Shown here in pieces: positions 12,711-26,060 of a DNA stretch of 64,000 nucleotides. The translations under genes and the position numbers were made by a program. Position 1 is the first letter of the stretch; each line of letters starts with the position of its first letter. Under the pieces are notes generated by a model. It did not search any database, was not told the DNA's origin, and saw only the letters and a program-made list of their open reading frames with translations. This DNA is from Desarmillaria ectypa (taxonomy: Eukaryota > Basidiomycota > Agaricomycetes > Agaricales > Physalacriaceae), in contig JAUDYN010000016.1 of the NCBI GenBank assembly GCA_030407005.1, forward strand, positions 62,001-126,000, written 5' to 3'.

Positions 12711-15700
12711 TTACCTCCTTGTTAAAGCAGTCATCCCAACTGTTAAGGCTCTTCAGGGGTGTCATATTGAGATGATACTTGGGTAATCCAGTATGCATCT
12801 ATTAGTGATTTCCATTGGTTTTTGTCCAGATTTTTTATCCATCATCAGACTCCATCTTTTCACTGTGCTAGGTAAGCTACATCTCTATTTTCTGAATACT
12901 CATGGTTGAGTATGGTGATCACCACTTTTTCTGGTGTTACAATTTTGGTAATGTCCACCACTCATTCCTATTGTATGGTCTTCTTGTATTTGGTGATTAC
13001 TTCTTGTGTGTTTGTTATTTCTGTTTCTCTGACCCATGAGTTATGCTCCTAGGTCCATCCCTTCCACTTGACAAGGTAGTCTGTGACCACTTTCAATGGT
13101 TGTCCCCTTTTTGCACAGACCAAACAGGTGCATGAGTCCAGCACTTCTTCAATTTTGTATTCCTCCTGTCCATCAATAATGTCAGGAGGCAGTGGTGGCA
13201 GCTATTGTTGATTAGGAAATGTGGGCAGTATATAGGGTGTCAATAGCTTTTCATTGAATCGGGGATGAATCTTCCAATGTGGTGGCAGTTTCAGTTTGTA
13301 TGCTGCTGTGCTGGTCTTTTTGAGAATTTCAAATGGTCCTGTTCATTTATCATCAAGTTTTGTTTTAGGCTGTGGAAGATGAAGGTTGGTGGTATCCAGC
13401 CAAACTTTATTCCCAATTTTATAGTTGTGTGCTGCTCATTTCCCTTTTTCATACTGCTTTTTCATCTGTGTGGCCACTTTTCTAATGCCTCCTGTACTTC
13501 TTTATGGACTTGTACCATGGTTTCAGTGAATTTCATGGCAGCTGGGTTGGCAAACAGGGTTTCTTGAATGGAATTGGGGATTAGTCAGGGGTTTTGGCCA
13601 TACAGAGTCATGAATGGACTCTTGCTGGTTGCTGAGTGTATGCAATTGTTATGAGCAAATTCCACAAGGGGTAACCATTTGCTCTAGTCATCTTGTCAGT
13701 GGTTAATAAAAATGCGAAGGTATTTCTCAATTTCCTGGTTAACCCACTCTATCTGCCCATCAGTCTGGGGGTGATATGCAGTGGACATATTCAGTGAGAT
13801 GTTTAACATTCAGTATAATTCCTACATAAATGTGGAAAGAAACTGAGGTCTGTGGTTGGAGATGACTACTTGTGGCATCCTGTGTTTAGCGCAGACATGG
13901 TCTTGGAGAATTTGTGCCCATCCCTTGGCTGAGAGTTCTTCATGGCATGCAACCAGTATAATTGCTTTAGAGAACCAGTCTACTATGACTAGTAATGTGT
14001 CATAGCCATTGGATTTGGGAAGTCTGGTTACCATATTGACCAAGATGTGCATCCAAGGGGAGGTGGGGATGGTATTCAGATGAAGGGGGGTGGCTTTAGC
14101 CTCGGTACTACTCTTAGTGTGTTGGTACACTTTGCATCCTTTGATATATTGTTCCACATCCTTCTTTAGCTTTGGCCACCAATATTCTAGAAGTACAAGT
14201 TCAGTCATCTTTGCTATACTAGGGTGTCCTGCCATTATATGGTCATGGTGGCAGGTAATGATTTCTTCTTGTAGATTTTCATCTTGGGGAATATAGATAC
14301 ATCCATCATAGTATAATATTCCCTGTGCTTGGGTGATACCTCACTCATGGTCAAGGGAGTTGGAGATTCTGTGATCCCATAGATTCTTCTGTCTGGTTGC
14401 ATCTCAAATCCTCTCTTGTTGCTCATCAGAAGTGGGCAGGATAAGTGTGCAGAAATATTCTGCAGTAAGGATGACTATGTTGTGGTTATCCTCTTTTCCT
14501 TAGTCATAATCATCTCATTGGCTAAGTAGGTTGGCTTTTTGGTTGGCTACTCCCAACTTATACTATAGTATGAAGTGATACTTGGTGAGCTCTGTTACCC
14601 ACCAAGCTTGTCATCAGTTTAACTTCTGTGGTTTTCAGAAATACTGGAGGTTCTGATGATCTGTCCAGATTTTGATCTCTGCCTTGGCACCCATTAAGTA
14701 ATGTCACTATTCCTCAAGCACAAGCATGATTGCTAGTAATTCCTTGTCATAGATCTCATAGTTGCATTCCATGGCAGTTAATATCTTGGACATAACACCA
14801 CTGGTCTCCACTTATTATTCTGATATTGACTGAGCACTGCCCCTATAGCTCCATCACTGGTGTTAGCTTCAACCCTAAATTTTTCATCATCTGATGGGAT
14901 TGCAAGGATGACATTGGCAGTCATCTGAAATTTGAGTTGGGTGAAGGCTTGCTCCTGTTTCTTTTTCCATCTCCACTCAGCATTCCCAGTTAATTGGGTC
15001 AATAGTCAGACATTTTTCAAGTAATCACATATGAATTTGTGATAGAAGTTTGTAAATCCTAAAAAGGATTGTAACTCCTTTTTCTTGGTCAGTATCAGCC
15101 ATTCTGCTATTCCAGCAACTTTGATGGGGTCCATTCAGATGATGTCTTCACTGATGATGACCCCTAGGTATTCCATTCTTAACACCTCAAATTCACATTT
15201 CTCCACTTTGAGAAATAGCTTGTTTTCTTGTAATTGTTATAATACTTGCTTAACAACTTGTCAATGCTCTTCCAGAGTTTTGGCAAAGATCAAAATATCA
15301 TCTAGGTAGATAGTGACTTTTCCCCCAGCAATGAGGTCCTGAAAGATGACATTCATCATTCATTGGAATGTAGCTGGGGAATTGGTCAGCCCAAAGAACA
15401 TGACTGTTGGTTTGAAGAGCCTGCAGTTAGTGTGGAATGTGGCCTTTTCCTCATCTCCTTCTTGAATCCACACATTATTGTATCCCCATCTGACATCCAA
15501 TTTTGAAAAGTATTTGGTGCCCTGTAACTTGTCAATGAGTTTGAGATTAGCAGAAGTGGATAGTGATTTTTGATCATCATCTCATTCAGCTTCCAGTAAT
15601 CCTGAACCAGGTGAAGGGAACCATCTTTCTTCTTTACAAAGAAGAACAGGGATGTGAAGGGGGATTTCAACAGTCGAATATGTCCTGAGCTTAAGTTCTC

Positions 15701-17164
15701 ATCAAGGAACTTGTCCAGCTGCTCTTGTTTGGTTTGATTTAGGGGGTAAACCTTGAAGTCCAAAGTGGACTCAGCATTGGGTATCAATTTGATAGTGTGG
15801 ACCCAAGGTTTGCAGTTGTGTAGTTTGTTAAAACTTTCTTTAGAGAATAGATTGCAGAAACCCCAGTATTGAGGAGATACAGGCTCTTCAAATGTCTTCT
15901 TGGGTTGTTCTGCATGGGCTGCCATGGCTAGATCATTGGCATGGTGTACTGCCTGGATTACCAGTTCCTCCTACATATTGACAGCCAAAATAGTCTCTCT
16001 GTCCTCTAATTCTTTGTCCCATTGGTCTTTCTCATCTGCATCAGAAAGAGGAATAGAGTTCTTGATGCATTGGCAATGTCCAAAGATCATCTTCCCAGTC
16101 TTCCAATTGATGACTGGGTTGTGGCATTTCAGCCAATCATGTCCCAAATAGATATTCTTAGAACCTAAGTTGGTGATGCAAGGTCAATTCACTCAGTATG
16201 ACTGCCAATGGTCATTCAGAGTTCAATGAACTTGGTGATGTCACCTACTTTATTGCAGGTTCCATCAGTATTGTAGATAGGGATGGGAACAGTGGCACAT
16301 TGTGTATTCAGTTTATGCTGAAGAATGTAAGATTGGTTGATAGAGCTGCCTGTGCAGCCACTATTGAGTAAGGCTTGGGTGACAAGATCCTTCTTCCCCA
16401 TGCATGGGGTGAGTCATACATCGACCATGAAGTCCCTTCTGGAACTTTTGATATCTTGGACATATTGGATAGGTTCCTGGAGTTTGTAGAGGCATTCTCA
16501 GGCATCATTCCATCTGGTCTGTAAGCTTATTATAAGCTCATTGGTGATCTCTCCACATCCTTTTGGAGTGTACCCATGTGGATAGTGTGGCTTTGGCAGC
16601 AGCCATGGTCTTGGCATTTTGTATGGCACATAACGTCCAGTCCACCCCAAATGGCTTGTACCAGACATTGTCCAGTACCCTCTTGTTAGGGTGTGTGTTG
16701 GGTTTGGGGATCAGGATTTTCCTTTTGGTCTGCTGTTCTTCCCAATGGTAAAACACCATGTCATCCTCTTCATTGGGTACTTCTATCAGTGTTACCTTCT
16801 GCCTCCTTTTTACCACCTGGGCACTAGTGGATCCTGCCTGTTCTTTGGCTTTCTTGTTGTCCAGTGGAATGTCACCATCCTTTGATGAGGTTTGGGGAGT
16901 AAGATGCACCATTTTGGAGGCACCAGTCTTCATGGCAAATAAATGCTCAGGGCCAGCAGGGTTGGCTAGAGTCATCAGCACCAATGGTTCAGCACCCCCT
17001 TTTTTCTCCATAATAAGTGGGTCCTTCCTTGACCTCAGATGAGTGACTCAGGAAAGGGCTGCCTGTGAGGCATCATCAATGGATCCTGGCTTCGGTTGGC
17101 CTTGGTAGATGCTTGGTCCATCCTCCACAGGCCCTGGCAAAGCAGGACTTGACTCCCTAAACAG
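12711..17164 (-). mobile_element. Gypsy relic F, pol without gag, CpG-decayed
   Basis: Minus-strand pol relic running from the pol N-terminus (about 17160) to the chromodomain tail (about 12780), with no gag. Pieces in order: pol N-terminal linker with VTLIEVPNEEDD near 16780, protease LLNSGCTGSSIN near 16380 (Asp to Asn in the DSG triad), reverse transcriptase 15800-15200, RNase H 15000-14600, the integrase zinc region and catalytic core 14235-13822, then the chromodomain region 13200-12800. Many in-frame TGA and TAG codons sit where the intact element A has CGA, CAA or TGG. The 5' end stops at the LTR-like repeat R1 at 17165, which points the same way as F. No typical 5' LTR of its own is present. 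Confidence 0.82.
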
Positions 17165-18524
17165 TGATGTGCTTGGTAATGATGAGTGACAAAAGAATTA
17201 GGGAATGGCAATGAACACCAATCACACTAAACCTCTCACTACTCTACACTTAATCACCAATATTGAATTTGGGCGGTTTCGAGTATGATGGAAGCACTCT
17301 GCAGACTTCAATAATCAAGTACAATTGTCTTAAAGGCGTTTTATTCATTACTAGTGAGTTTATACAAAGTACTACTCGTACTAGTGGGGTGGGTAAGACA
17401 CAATTGGATAAGAGTGACTTGGTTTGAGCTACTGCGCTCGTTCTGACTGAAACTGCTTCAGACTGGTGGCACCCTTGGCCCTATACTGCTTCCTACAAGT
17501 GATAAACACTTGACTAGTCACACTCTTGGCTAACTAGTGGCGCTCTTGGCCTAAGAATAAACTATAACTCCGAGAACTTTGCTTGAACTAACTTCAAAAC
17601 ACTCCGGACCTTTGCAGGACACAACAGTGACTCTAATGGACTTCAATTCAATGCAATACTATGGGTGGCTTAGCAACTGTTAATCACTTCATCAAGGTTA
17701 AGCACAAAAGCCTTTAGTTGGGGACACCAGTTACTACCAGTGAGGGCTCAACTGCAGGGATGGCTTGTCTGCTTTGCACAAGCACTCATCCCACTACTTA
17801 TATACTACTGAGGCAGAACTATAAATATCATCTGGGTATAGGGTATATTGGTAAGGATTTCTTGGCTAGTCACGAATAATGGTGAATAATCACACAATAG
17901 TTGGTCTAGTCTGTTTTCTTTTCAAATATTCGGTCTAGAGACTCCACAGTTGGTCTTTCCGCACCCTTGGCACAACTACATGCCCTAGTAACGTGGTTAT
18001 ATGGATATCCGGATATTGGTACCTGTAACAGCTATCCGATCATGATCGAGGGTGCAGTCCGGCTCCACTAGCATCGATCATAAGATATCTATATCGAAAT
18101 AGTCGGATCTGGGCTCAAGGTTAATCCATTCCTAATTTATTTCTAAGTCCTGTTTCAAGATTGCCATGTGACTAGTTATCCTGACTTAGGCGTTTATGCC
18201 CAGTCTGGGCTGCTAGTGACAGAACTTGACGAGATCTGTGTACTCTGCTCCTGGTTTTTGTGTGCTAGTAGCATCCTTCGTTTGCTAGTGGCTGTATTTC
18301 ACTTAGTCCTGCTAGCATTCGAGTTACTAGTCTGGCCGGCTGGTAGATTTAACCCACTAATGGTGTTGCATCTAAGTCCTGGCTCTACCAGTTGCTTACT
18401 GCTTTTAACTATCAGCTCGAAGCCTCAGCTATAGTCCTCTATGTATCACTAGTATAGGATAGATGTGCAATAGTATTGTTACAAAATCGCAAAATCTAGG
18501 TGTGAATGCGTAGACAGCATATCA
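17165..18524 (-). repeat. R1: 1360-bp LTR-like repeat (minus sense)
   Basis: Copy of a repeat with TGAT...ATCA ends (plus strand TGATGTGCTTGG ... ACAGCATATCA). The orientation is taken from R3, where TATATAA and, about 460 bp later, AATAAA lie in the same direction. By that rule R1 is on the minus strand. It is nearly identical to R3 (26061-27420) in the opposite orientation. Its left side abuts pol of relic F and its right side abuts pol of relic D, and the flanking 5-mers (AACAG, ATGAA) do not form a target duplication. An 88-codon frame inside it recurs in R3 only because the DNA is duplicated, so I do not call it a gene. Confidence 0.75.
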
Positions 18525-21500
18525 ATGAACCAGTCTGGGTGGAAGAAAACCTGAGGAGGCTGAGTATCTCACCGGACTGGAGAGTCACAGGATCAAAGCT
18601 GAAAGGAAGGAAGTTGCTAGTGCCCAGGTGATAGAAAGGGGGCAGATGTACCCAAACAATGGGTGTGATGGTAGCACTAACTGGGAGTCAATGACCAAGG
18701 AAATTCAAACACTGTTGAAAGTAGTGCCAGCCAAAGAACACAGGGGCACTGACCAGAGATATGAAGGCAAGCTGGCTGACAAATTCCCATCAATGGCTGT
18801 GCTCCACCAGGGGATATCCCATGCTCGGGAACCCACTAGCATCCAGGTGGTAAAAAGGGGGCATTTCAGTAGAACCACTATCATCCAAGTACCTGACGAA
18901 GAGGATGACACTGCCTTTAGGATCTGGCAAGCCAACCAATCCAAAGCCAGTACCCTGATACCCAAAGACTTCTGAATGCAAGGGGAAGCAACAACTCAAG
19001 GTCTTCCGAATGCACAGGGAAGTACCGAACCTGACACCTATCCTAACAAGGGGGTATCAGAAACTTCTGAACATATGGGGAAGTACAGAACACTGGAAGC
19101 CTCCCAATGCACTGGGAAGCAAGACAAGTCTTCCAAACATATGGGGAAGCAGGATGATCATCAATGGTATCAACCATTTGGGATTGATTGGACATTGCAC
19201 ACCATATGCAACTCCAAGGATTTGGCAGTTGCCAAAGCAGTTCTCTCCATTTGGGTACATCCCAAGTGCCTTGGAGAGATAAAGGATGAGCTCATTCAGA
19301 GCTTAAGAATGGGAGAGAGTATAGCCTGAGAACAGCTCTATGAACTACACGAACCAATCTGCTATATCCGCAGCACCAAAAGTTCTGGACAGGACTTCTT
19401 GGTGGATATCCAGCTTTCCCCATGTACCGGGAAACAGACATTGACAACCCATGCATTGTTGGATAGTGGCTGCACAGGCAGCTCTATCAACTGAACCTAT
19501 GTCCAACAACATCGGTTGGACACCAGAAAGGCTGCTGCCCCAATACCAGTCTATAATGCTGATGGAATGCACAACAAGCTGGGCAATGTCACAGAATTTG
19601 TGGAACTCTGAATGATCATCAGAGATCACAGTGAACGAATTGACCTTGCAGTCACTGACTTAGGATCCAAGACCATGTACTTGGGTCACGATTGGCTTAA
19701 ACACCACAACCCCTTCGTTAAATGGAAGGCAGGAACCATGATATTCAGATGATGTCATTGCATCCAGAACCACTTTGTACTACCCAATGCAGATGAAGAA
19801 GACCGATGGGATGAAGAGTTAGAGGAAGGCAAAAGTATTCTTGCCATCAATATGCAAGAAGAAATTATCCTTTGAGCTGTCCATCATGCAAACGAGTTGG
19901 CCGCAGCTGCCAATGCTGAAAAACCAAAGCAGACATTTGAGGAGCTCGTGCCTCCTCAGTATCAAAGCTTTAGAGATTTATTCTCAAAGGAAAGCTTTGA
20001 TGACCTACCCAAAAGAAGACCCTGGGACCATGCGATTGAGCTGGTCCCCAATGTGAAATCAACTTTAGACTGTAAAGTCTACCCACTCAACAGAAATGAG
20101 CAAGAACAACTGGACAAGTTCTTGGATGAGAACTTAGACTTGGGGTGAATCCGACCCTCGAAATCTCCCTTTGCCTCTCCCTTCTTCTTTGTCAAGAAAA
20201 AGGATGGCTCTCTATGACCCATTCAGGATTATCACAAACTGAACGAAATGATGATTAAGAATCGTTATCCCCTTCCATTGATCTCTGAACTCATTGACAA
20301 GTTACGTGGAGCCAAGTACTTCTCCAAACTAGATGTTTGGTGGGGATACAACAACATATGCATTAGAGATGGAGACGAAGAAAAAGCCACCTTCAGGACT
20401 AACCAGGGACTCTTTGAGCCAACGGTCATGTTCTTTGGGCTTATGAACTCACCAGCCACATTCCAGTGGATGATGAACAATATATTCAAGGATTTGATTG
20501 CCAGAGGAAAAGTTACGATTTACCTTGACGATATTCTCATATTCACGAAATCCTTGACTGAACATCAAGAAATAGTTTGACAAGTACTCCAACATCTCTG
20601 AGAGAACAAGTTGTTCCTCAAAGCCGAGAAATGCGAGTTTGAAGTGCTCGAGACCAAGTACTTAGGGGTTATCATCAGTGAAGATGCCATTCACATGAAC
20701 CCAGTCAAAATTGTGGGCATAGCAGAATGGTCCACTCCAATGAAGAAAAAAGAACTGCAATCATTCTTAGGATTCACGAACTTCTACTGGAAGTTTATTT
20801 GTGACTACTCCAAGATTGTACGTCCCCTTACCCAGTTAACCGGAAAAGTGGACTGGACATGGGGATCAGAACAAGAACAAGCATTCAGACAACTCAAGAA
20901 GTTGATGACAATGAACGTAGTCCTCACAATTCCCTTGGATGATGGAAAGTTCTGAGTAGAAGCCGATGCTAGTGATGGGGCCATTGGCACCATCCTGAGC
21001 CAAGAACAGAATGGCAAATGGAGGCACATCGCCTTCATGTCAAAAGCGCTTACCATCACTGAGTGCAATTATGAAATATATGACAAGGAGCTATTAGCAA
21101 TCATGCTAGCCCTCGAAGAATGGCGCCATTACCTTATGGGTGCCAAGGAGACCATTGAAATCTGGATGGATCACCAGAACCTCCAGTACTTCTGAAAACC
21201 CCAGAAGTTGAACCGTCAACAAGCTCGATGGGTCACCAAGTTGGCCAAATACCACTTTATCCTTCAACATAAAGCTGGAACCACTAACAAAAAGGCTGAT
21301 CTTCTCAGCAGATGAGACAATCACAATCAGGGAAAAGAAGACAATCAAGATATTGTCGTTCTTTCCCCAGAACACTTTTGGGCATTGATACTACCAACCA
21401 CCGAAGAAAGGATCATGCGTATAAGAGATGCAACAAGACAAAGGGATCAGTGGGACCAAGGAATTGAAAAATCCCTTAATCATGAACAAGGAATCACCCA

Positions 21501-23117
21501 GGAAAACAAACTCCTGTGGTACAATGGACGAGTCTATATTCCTAACAACTCTATTCTACATGGTGAGATCATTTCACAATATCATGATCATATCACCACC
21601 AGACACCCAGGAATTGCCAAGACCAAGGAACTTATTCTTCATGAATATTGGTGGCCGAAGATGAAGAAAGATGTTGAGTCCTACATCAAAGGATGCGAGA
21701 CTTGTCAACGAACAAAGAGTGATATGCAGGCCAAGGCTGCGCCTCTTCATCCAAACACAATACCAGATATGCCATGGACCCATATCTCAGTTGACATGGT
21801 CACTGGACTCCCAGAGTCAGAAGGATTTGACGCTCTACTCATCATTGTAGACCAATTCTCCAAGAACATTCTTCTCCTTCCATGTAATGAGGAACTATCA
21901 GCAGAAGGATGGGCGTTGATGCTTCGCAATCATGTATATGCCAAGCATGGAATGCCACAGGTGGTCATATCTGACTGAGGCCCCCAGTTCGTCTCCGCAT
22001 TCATGAAAGAACTTTACTGAATGCTAGACATCATGCAGAATGCCTCGATGGCGTATCATCCCCAGACCGATGGACAGACAGAGAGGGTCAATCAGGAGGT
22101 TGAAAAATATCTCTGCATCTTTGTCAACCATAGACAGACCGACTGGGTAGCATGGCTACCTCTAGCTGAATTCGCCCACAATAACTGAATACACTCAGCT
22201 ATGGGTAAAAGTCCTTTCATGGTCCTATACGGACAGAATCCCTGACTCATTCCTGAGTCCATTCAGAAAACCAGCTTTGCAAATCCCGCAGCTGTCGACT
22301 TTACAGAAACTATGGCCAAGGTCCATAGAGAAGTCCATGATGCCTTGGAAAAGGCAGCAGCGCAAATGAAGGCGCAATACGACAAGAGAAAACAGACTCC
22401 ACAAGAGTATAAAATTGGCGACAAGGTTTGGTTAGATACTGCCAACCTTCATCTTCCACGACCAAAGAAGAAGCTCGATGACAAGCAAACAGGACCGTTT
22501 GAGATCATCAAAAAGTCGGGAGCAGCAGCATACAGGTTGAAACTGCTGCCCCACTAGAAGATACACCCTCAGTTCAATGAGAAGTTGTTAACTCCTTATG
22601 TTGCACCTTTATTCCCAAATCAAGAACAACTGCCACCTCCTCCTCCAGACCTCATTGACGGACAAGAAGAGTATGAAATTGAAGAAGTCTTGGACTCATG
22701 CACCCAAAAGGTACAATCCAAGAGAGGACAACCATCTAGGGAAGTCACGGACTACCTAGTCAAGTGGAAAGGATGGACCCATGAACACAATTCATGGGTT
22801 TGAGAAAATGAGATGATGAATGCCTTGGAAGCGATCCAAGAGTATCAGGCTAGTGTAAACCATGCCATATACACTCCAAAAATCGCAACCAAGAACAAGA
22901 TAGTGGTCAAGATACTGGACCACGAATACTCAGAACACGGCGATGTAGCCTACCTCGCCAAAAGAAAAGATGGATATACCAAGTGGATTGTCAATCCAGA
23001 TGAAGAAATATGGAAGAAACTGATTGATCAGTACTGGATCAGTCAAATCACAACACAGTTTGACACCCCTATAGAAGAACCTTAGCAGTCAGGACGACTG
23101 CTTTAACAAGGGGGTAA
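18525..23117 (+). mobile_element. Gypsy relic D, 3' half (pol), CpG-decayed
   Basis: Plus-strand pol of a chromodomain-bearing Ty3/gypsy element closely related to intact element A. Order: pol N-terminal linker (ESMTKEIQT near 18690, IIQVPDEEDDTAF near 18890), protease LLDSGCTGSSIN near 19455, reverse transcriptase 19970-20570 with YLDDILIF at 20520, RNase H 20950-21190, integrase 21400-22300 (KGCETCQRTKSDMQ zinc region, [26 protein letters not shown]), chromodomain 22660-22830 with LVKWKGWTHEHNSWV, and the C-terminal tail to the stop at 23083-23085. Frames are cut by TGA codons, mostly where A has CGA. The pol stop is followed by the conserved hairpin (GCAGTC...GACTGC) and the purine tract. 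Gag is missing. The 5' half of the same element lies inverted at 27421-28090. Confidence 0.88.
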
Positions 23118-23540
23118 TGTTATGATTTTTCCATTATCTTATCTTATCCAAGTCATATCCATGACTCATCCATCTAATCTATCCTCAATTCTGACTCATA
23201 TCCAACTACTTGCTGGCTACTACCCTCATTCTCACCATCTGTCACCCCAGACATTCTCCATTGGTTGTATGATCCTTCTAGACCACCATACTTTGACACC
23301 ATTTATGCATGGACTCTAGCATTTCATCTATATATAACACCGTAGAAATAGTATATAAACAGAGTAAACTACATAGTTGTACTCTATCTCTTGACTAAAT
23401 TCAAATCATATACTCCTTACTCACACTACACTGAAGAACTAAAGCTTCTATCTCTCAACTTGGGTAACTGTTTGAATGTGTAACAGCCCAGAGGGATCAG
23501 CTGATGTTCCCAAGTCACATGCCCAAGGTGGTACCTAACA
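23118..23540 (+). repeat. 3' LTR of relic D
   Basis: 423 bp, TGTTATGATT...GTACCTAACA. It is the same sequence as the minus-strand LTR 27668-28090 apart from scattered changes, mostly C/T or G/A at former CpG sites. The 5 bp after it, CTGAC at 23541-23545, match the 5 bp outside the other LTR (GTCAG at 28091-28095, CTGAC on the minus strand). That identifies the two LTRs as a pair of one insertion although they now face opposite ways. Confidence 0.88.
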
Positions 23541-25469
23541 CTGACTCCAGTGATGGAGCCATAGGTGCAGTCCTGAGTCAGGAACAGAATGGGAAATGGA
23601 GGCCAGTCGCCTTCATGTCCAAAGCATTAACAGCTACTGAACACAACTATGAGATTTACAACAAAGAGTTGCTGGCCATAATGCTTGCACTAGAGGGATG
23701 GTGCCATTATCTAATGGGCACCAAAGAAGAGGTCAAAATCTGTTCTGACTCTGGAGCACTTCTGCACCCTTATACTACCTACAGGGGACAAACAGACCAA
23801 GCATATAACAGATGCTACTCAACATAAGAACCAGTGGGATCAAGGAATCACTCAGAAGGAACAAATCCTGGATTACAATAGATGGGTCTATATTCCATGA
23901 GATGACTCTCTGAGGAAACATCATTTCCCAATATCATGACCACATCATGGCTGGACACCCAGGGATAGCCAAAACTGCTGAACTAGTACTCAGAGAATAC
24001 TGGTGCCCAAAACTTTGAAAAGACATTGAAACATACATCAAGGGTTGCAAAACCTGTCAATGAACAAAAAGCAATACACAGGCTAAAGCTGCTCCACTAC
24101 ATCCCAATACCATTCCCACTTCTCCCTGGACACATATCTCAGTCAATATGATCACAGGGCCCCCAGAGTCTGATGGCTATGATGCATTATTAGTCATTGT
24201 AGACTGATTCTCAAAAGCAATCATCCCTGTCGCTTGTCACGAAGAATTATACGCAGAAAGATGGGCTCGAATCCTCTGCAACTACATGTATACAAAGCAT
24301 GGAATGCCTCAGGTTGTCATTTCGGATTGGGGACCTCAATTCATTTCCATTTTCATGAAAGAACTATACCAAATGCTAAATATCACCCAAAATGCATCCA
24401 CAGCCTATCACCCACAAACCGATGGACAAACCAAATAAGTGAATCAAGAGATTGAAAAATATCTCCAAATATTCGTCAATCATCATCAAACCGATTGGAA
24501 TGAATGGTTACCATTGGCCAAATTTGCCCATAATAATCATATTCACTTGGCAATGGGAAAAAGTCCCTTCATGACTTTATATGGACAAAACCCACAAAAC
24601 CTTCCAGATTCTAGTTGAACAACTCCATTCATTAACCCAGCGGCCATGGAATTGACCGAAACCATGGTGCAAGTACACAAAGAAGTGTACAATGCATTAG
24701 AGAAAGTGGTGATACAAATGAAACACCAATATAACAAAGGAAAACAACCGGCATGAGAATATCAAGTAGGCGACAAAGTCTGGCTTGATACCACCAATCT
24801 TCATCTTCCCTGACCAAAGAAGAAGCTTGATGACAAATGAATGGGACCATTCCTAATTCTTGAAAAAGCCAGCGCCTTAGCATACAAGCTGAAGTTACCA
24901 TCTCACTGGAAAATTCACCCCCGATTCAATGAGAAGTTACTTACCCCTTATATTGAACCTTCATTCCCGAACCAACAACAACCGCCATCTCCTCCTCCTG
25001 ATCTTGTCGATGGACAAGAAGAATATAAGATTGAAGAAGTGTTAGATTCCTGAACCCATCAGGTACAAGGAAAAAGAGGGCAACCATCCAAAGAAGTAAT
25101 GGACTACTTTGTCAAGTGGAAAGGATGGACCCGAGAACACAACTCTTGGGTATGAGAAACCAAGATGAACAACACCCAGAAAGCGATTGCAGAGTACAAA
25201 AAGAACATTAATCAAACTCTGCACTCTACCAAAATCATAACCAAGGACAAGATAGTGGTCAAAATACTTGACCATGAATACTCCAATAATGGTGATGTGG
25301 CATACCTTGCCCAATGAAAGGATGGACTCTGGAAATGGATCATTAATCCGGACCAATGCCAATGGACAACATTAATCAATCAATACTGGATCGATCAAAT
25401 TGAATCACAACTTGAAACCCCACAAGAAGAACCTTAGCAGTCATGACGACTGCTTTAACAAGGGGGTAA
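23541..25469 (+). mobile_element. Gypsy relic B, 3' half (RNase H to chromodomain tail)
   Basis: Continues the RNase H domain of element B from the insertion point of D: the left half ends in ...VEAD on the minus strand at 28091, and this half resumes at the duplicated CTGAC as DSSDGAIGAVLSQEQNG. After a deletion in the RNase H/linker region (about 23760-23830) come integrase remnants in shifting frames (zinc region near 23950-24070, TDGQTK near 24420), a chromodomain region near 25000-25180 with VKWKGWTREHNSWV, and the tail ending at the TAG near 25435. It is followed by the post-pol hairpin (GCAGTCatgacGACTGC) and purine tract. CGA-to-TGA stops are frequent. Confidence 0.82.
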
Positions 25470-25851
25470 TGTTATGATTTTTCCATTTTCCTTATCTTAT
25501 CACAACATCTTATCACTATTGTCACTCATTCATTGATAACACCATCGATTCCCTCATGCTGTCATCCAAATTCCACCACCTGACCATGGAAACACTCAAC
25601 TCGCACTGCAACCATCCAGTTCACAAACCATATACACATGGACAAATGCTATTATTAGTCTCCTAGTTGTAGTATATAAGTAGGACACTTATCATGTATA
25701 TTCTCCATCTTCCAACTAAACTTAAACAATATACTCTTCTTCACCTATCCAAAGATCTGTGCCACACTCTTATTACAGGTGACTGTCTGAACATGAGACA
25801 GCCCAAGAGTGGCACTCGATCCCAAGATCATGTGAGAACAAGGTCCTAACA
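25470..25851 (+). repeat. 3' LTR of relic B
   Basis: 382 bp, TGTTATGATT...GGTCCTAACA. It pairs with the minus-strand LTR 41735-42112: both share the segment around GTGACTGTCTGAACATGAG and the transcript-start word ATCTTCCAACTAA. The sequence right after it, GGCTG, is the target duplication. The partner LTR is flanked by AGCTG, which is the same pentamer after one CpG-to-CpA change. Confidence 0.85.
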
Positions 25852-26038
25852 GGCTGGTAGATTTAACCCACTGATGGTGTCACATCTAAGTTCTAGCTCT
25901 ACCAGTTGCTTACTGCATTTCACTATCAGCTTGAAGCCTCAGCTATAGTCCTCTATGTATCACTAGTATAGGATAGATGTGCAATAGTATTGTTACAAAA
26001 TCGCAAAATCTAGGTGTGAATGCATAGACAGCATATCA
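25852..26038 (-). repeat. Tail fragment of repeat R4, split off by insertion of B
   Basis: 187 bp matching the start (in TATA-sense orientation) of repeat R, up to the terminal GCATATCA read on the plus strand. It is the piece missing from R4 (42113-43270). The break falls at the same base of R where relic B inserted, with a GGCTG/AGCTG duplication. A 22-bp spacer (26039-26060) separates it from R3. Confidence 0.8.
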
Positions 26039-26060
26039 TCAGCCTGTCAAATTATCCCGG

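Noticed and set aside
18168..18434. 88-codon ORF repeated identically at 26417-26151
   Set aside because: It is carried by the duplicated repeat R1/R3, has no family resemblance and is broken in R4.
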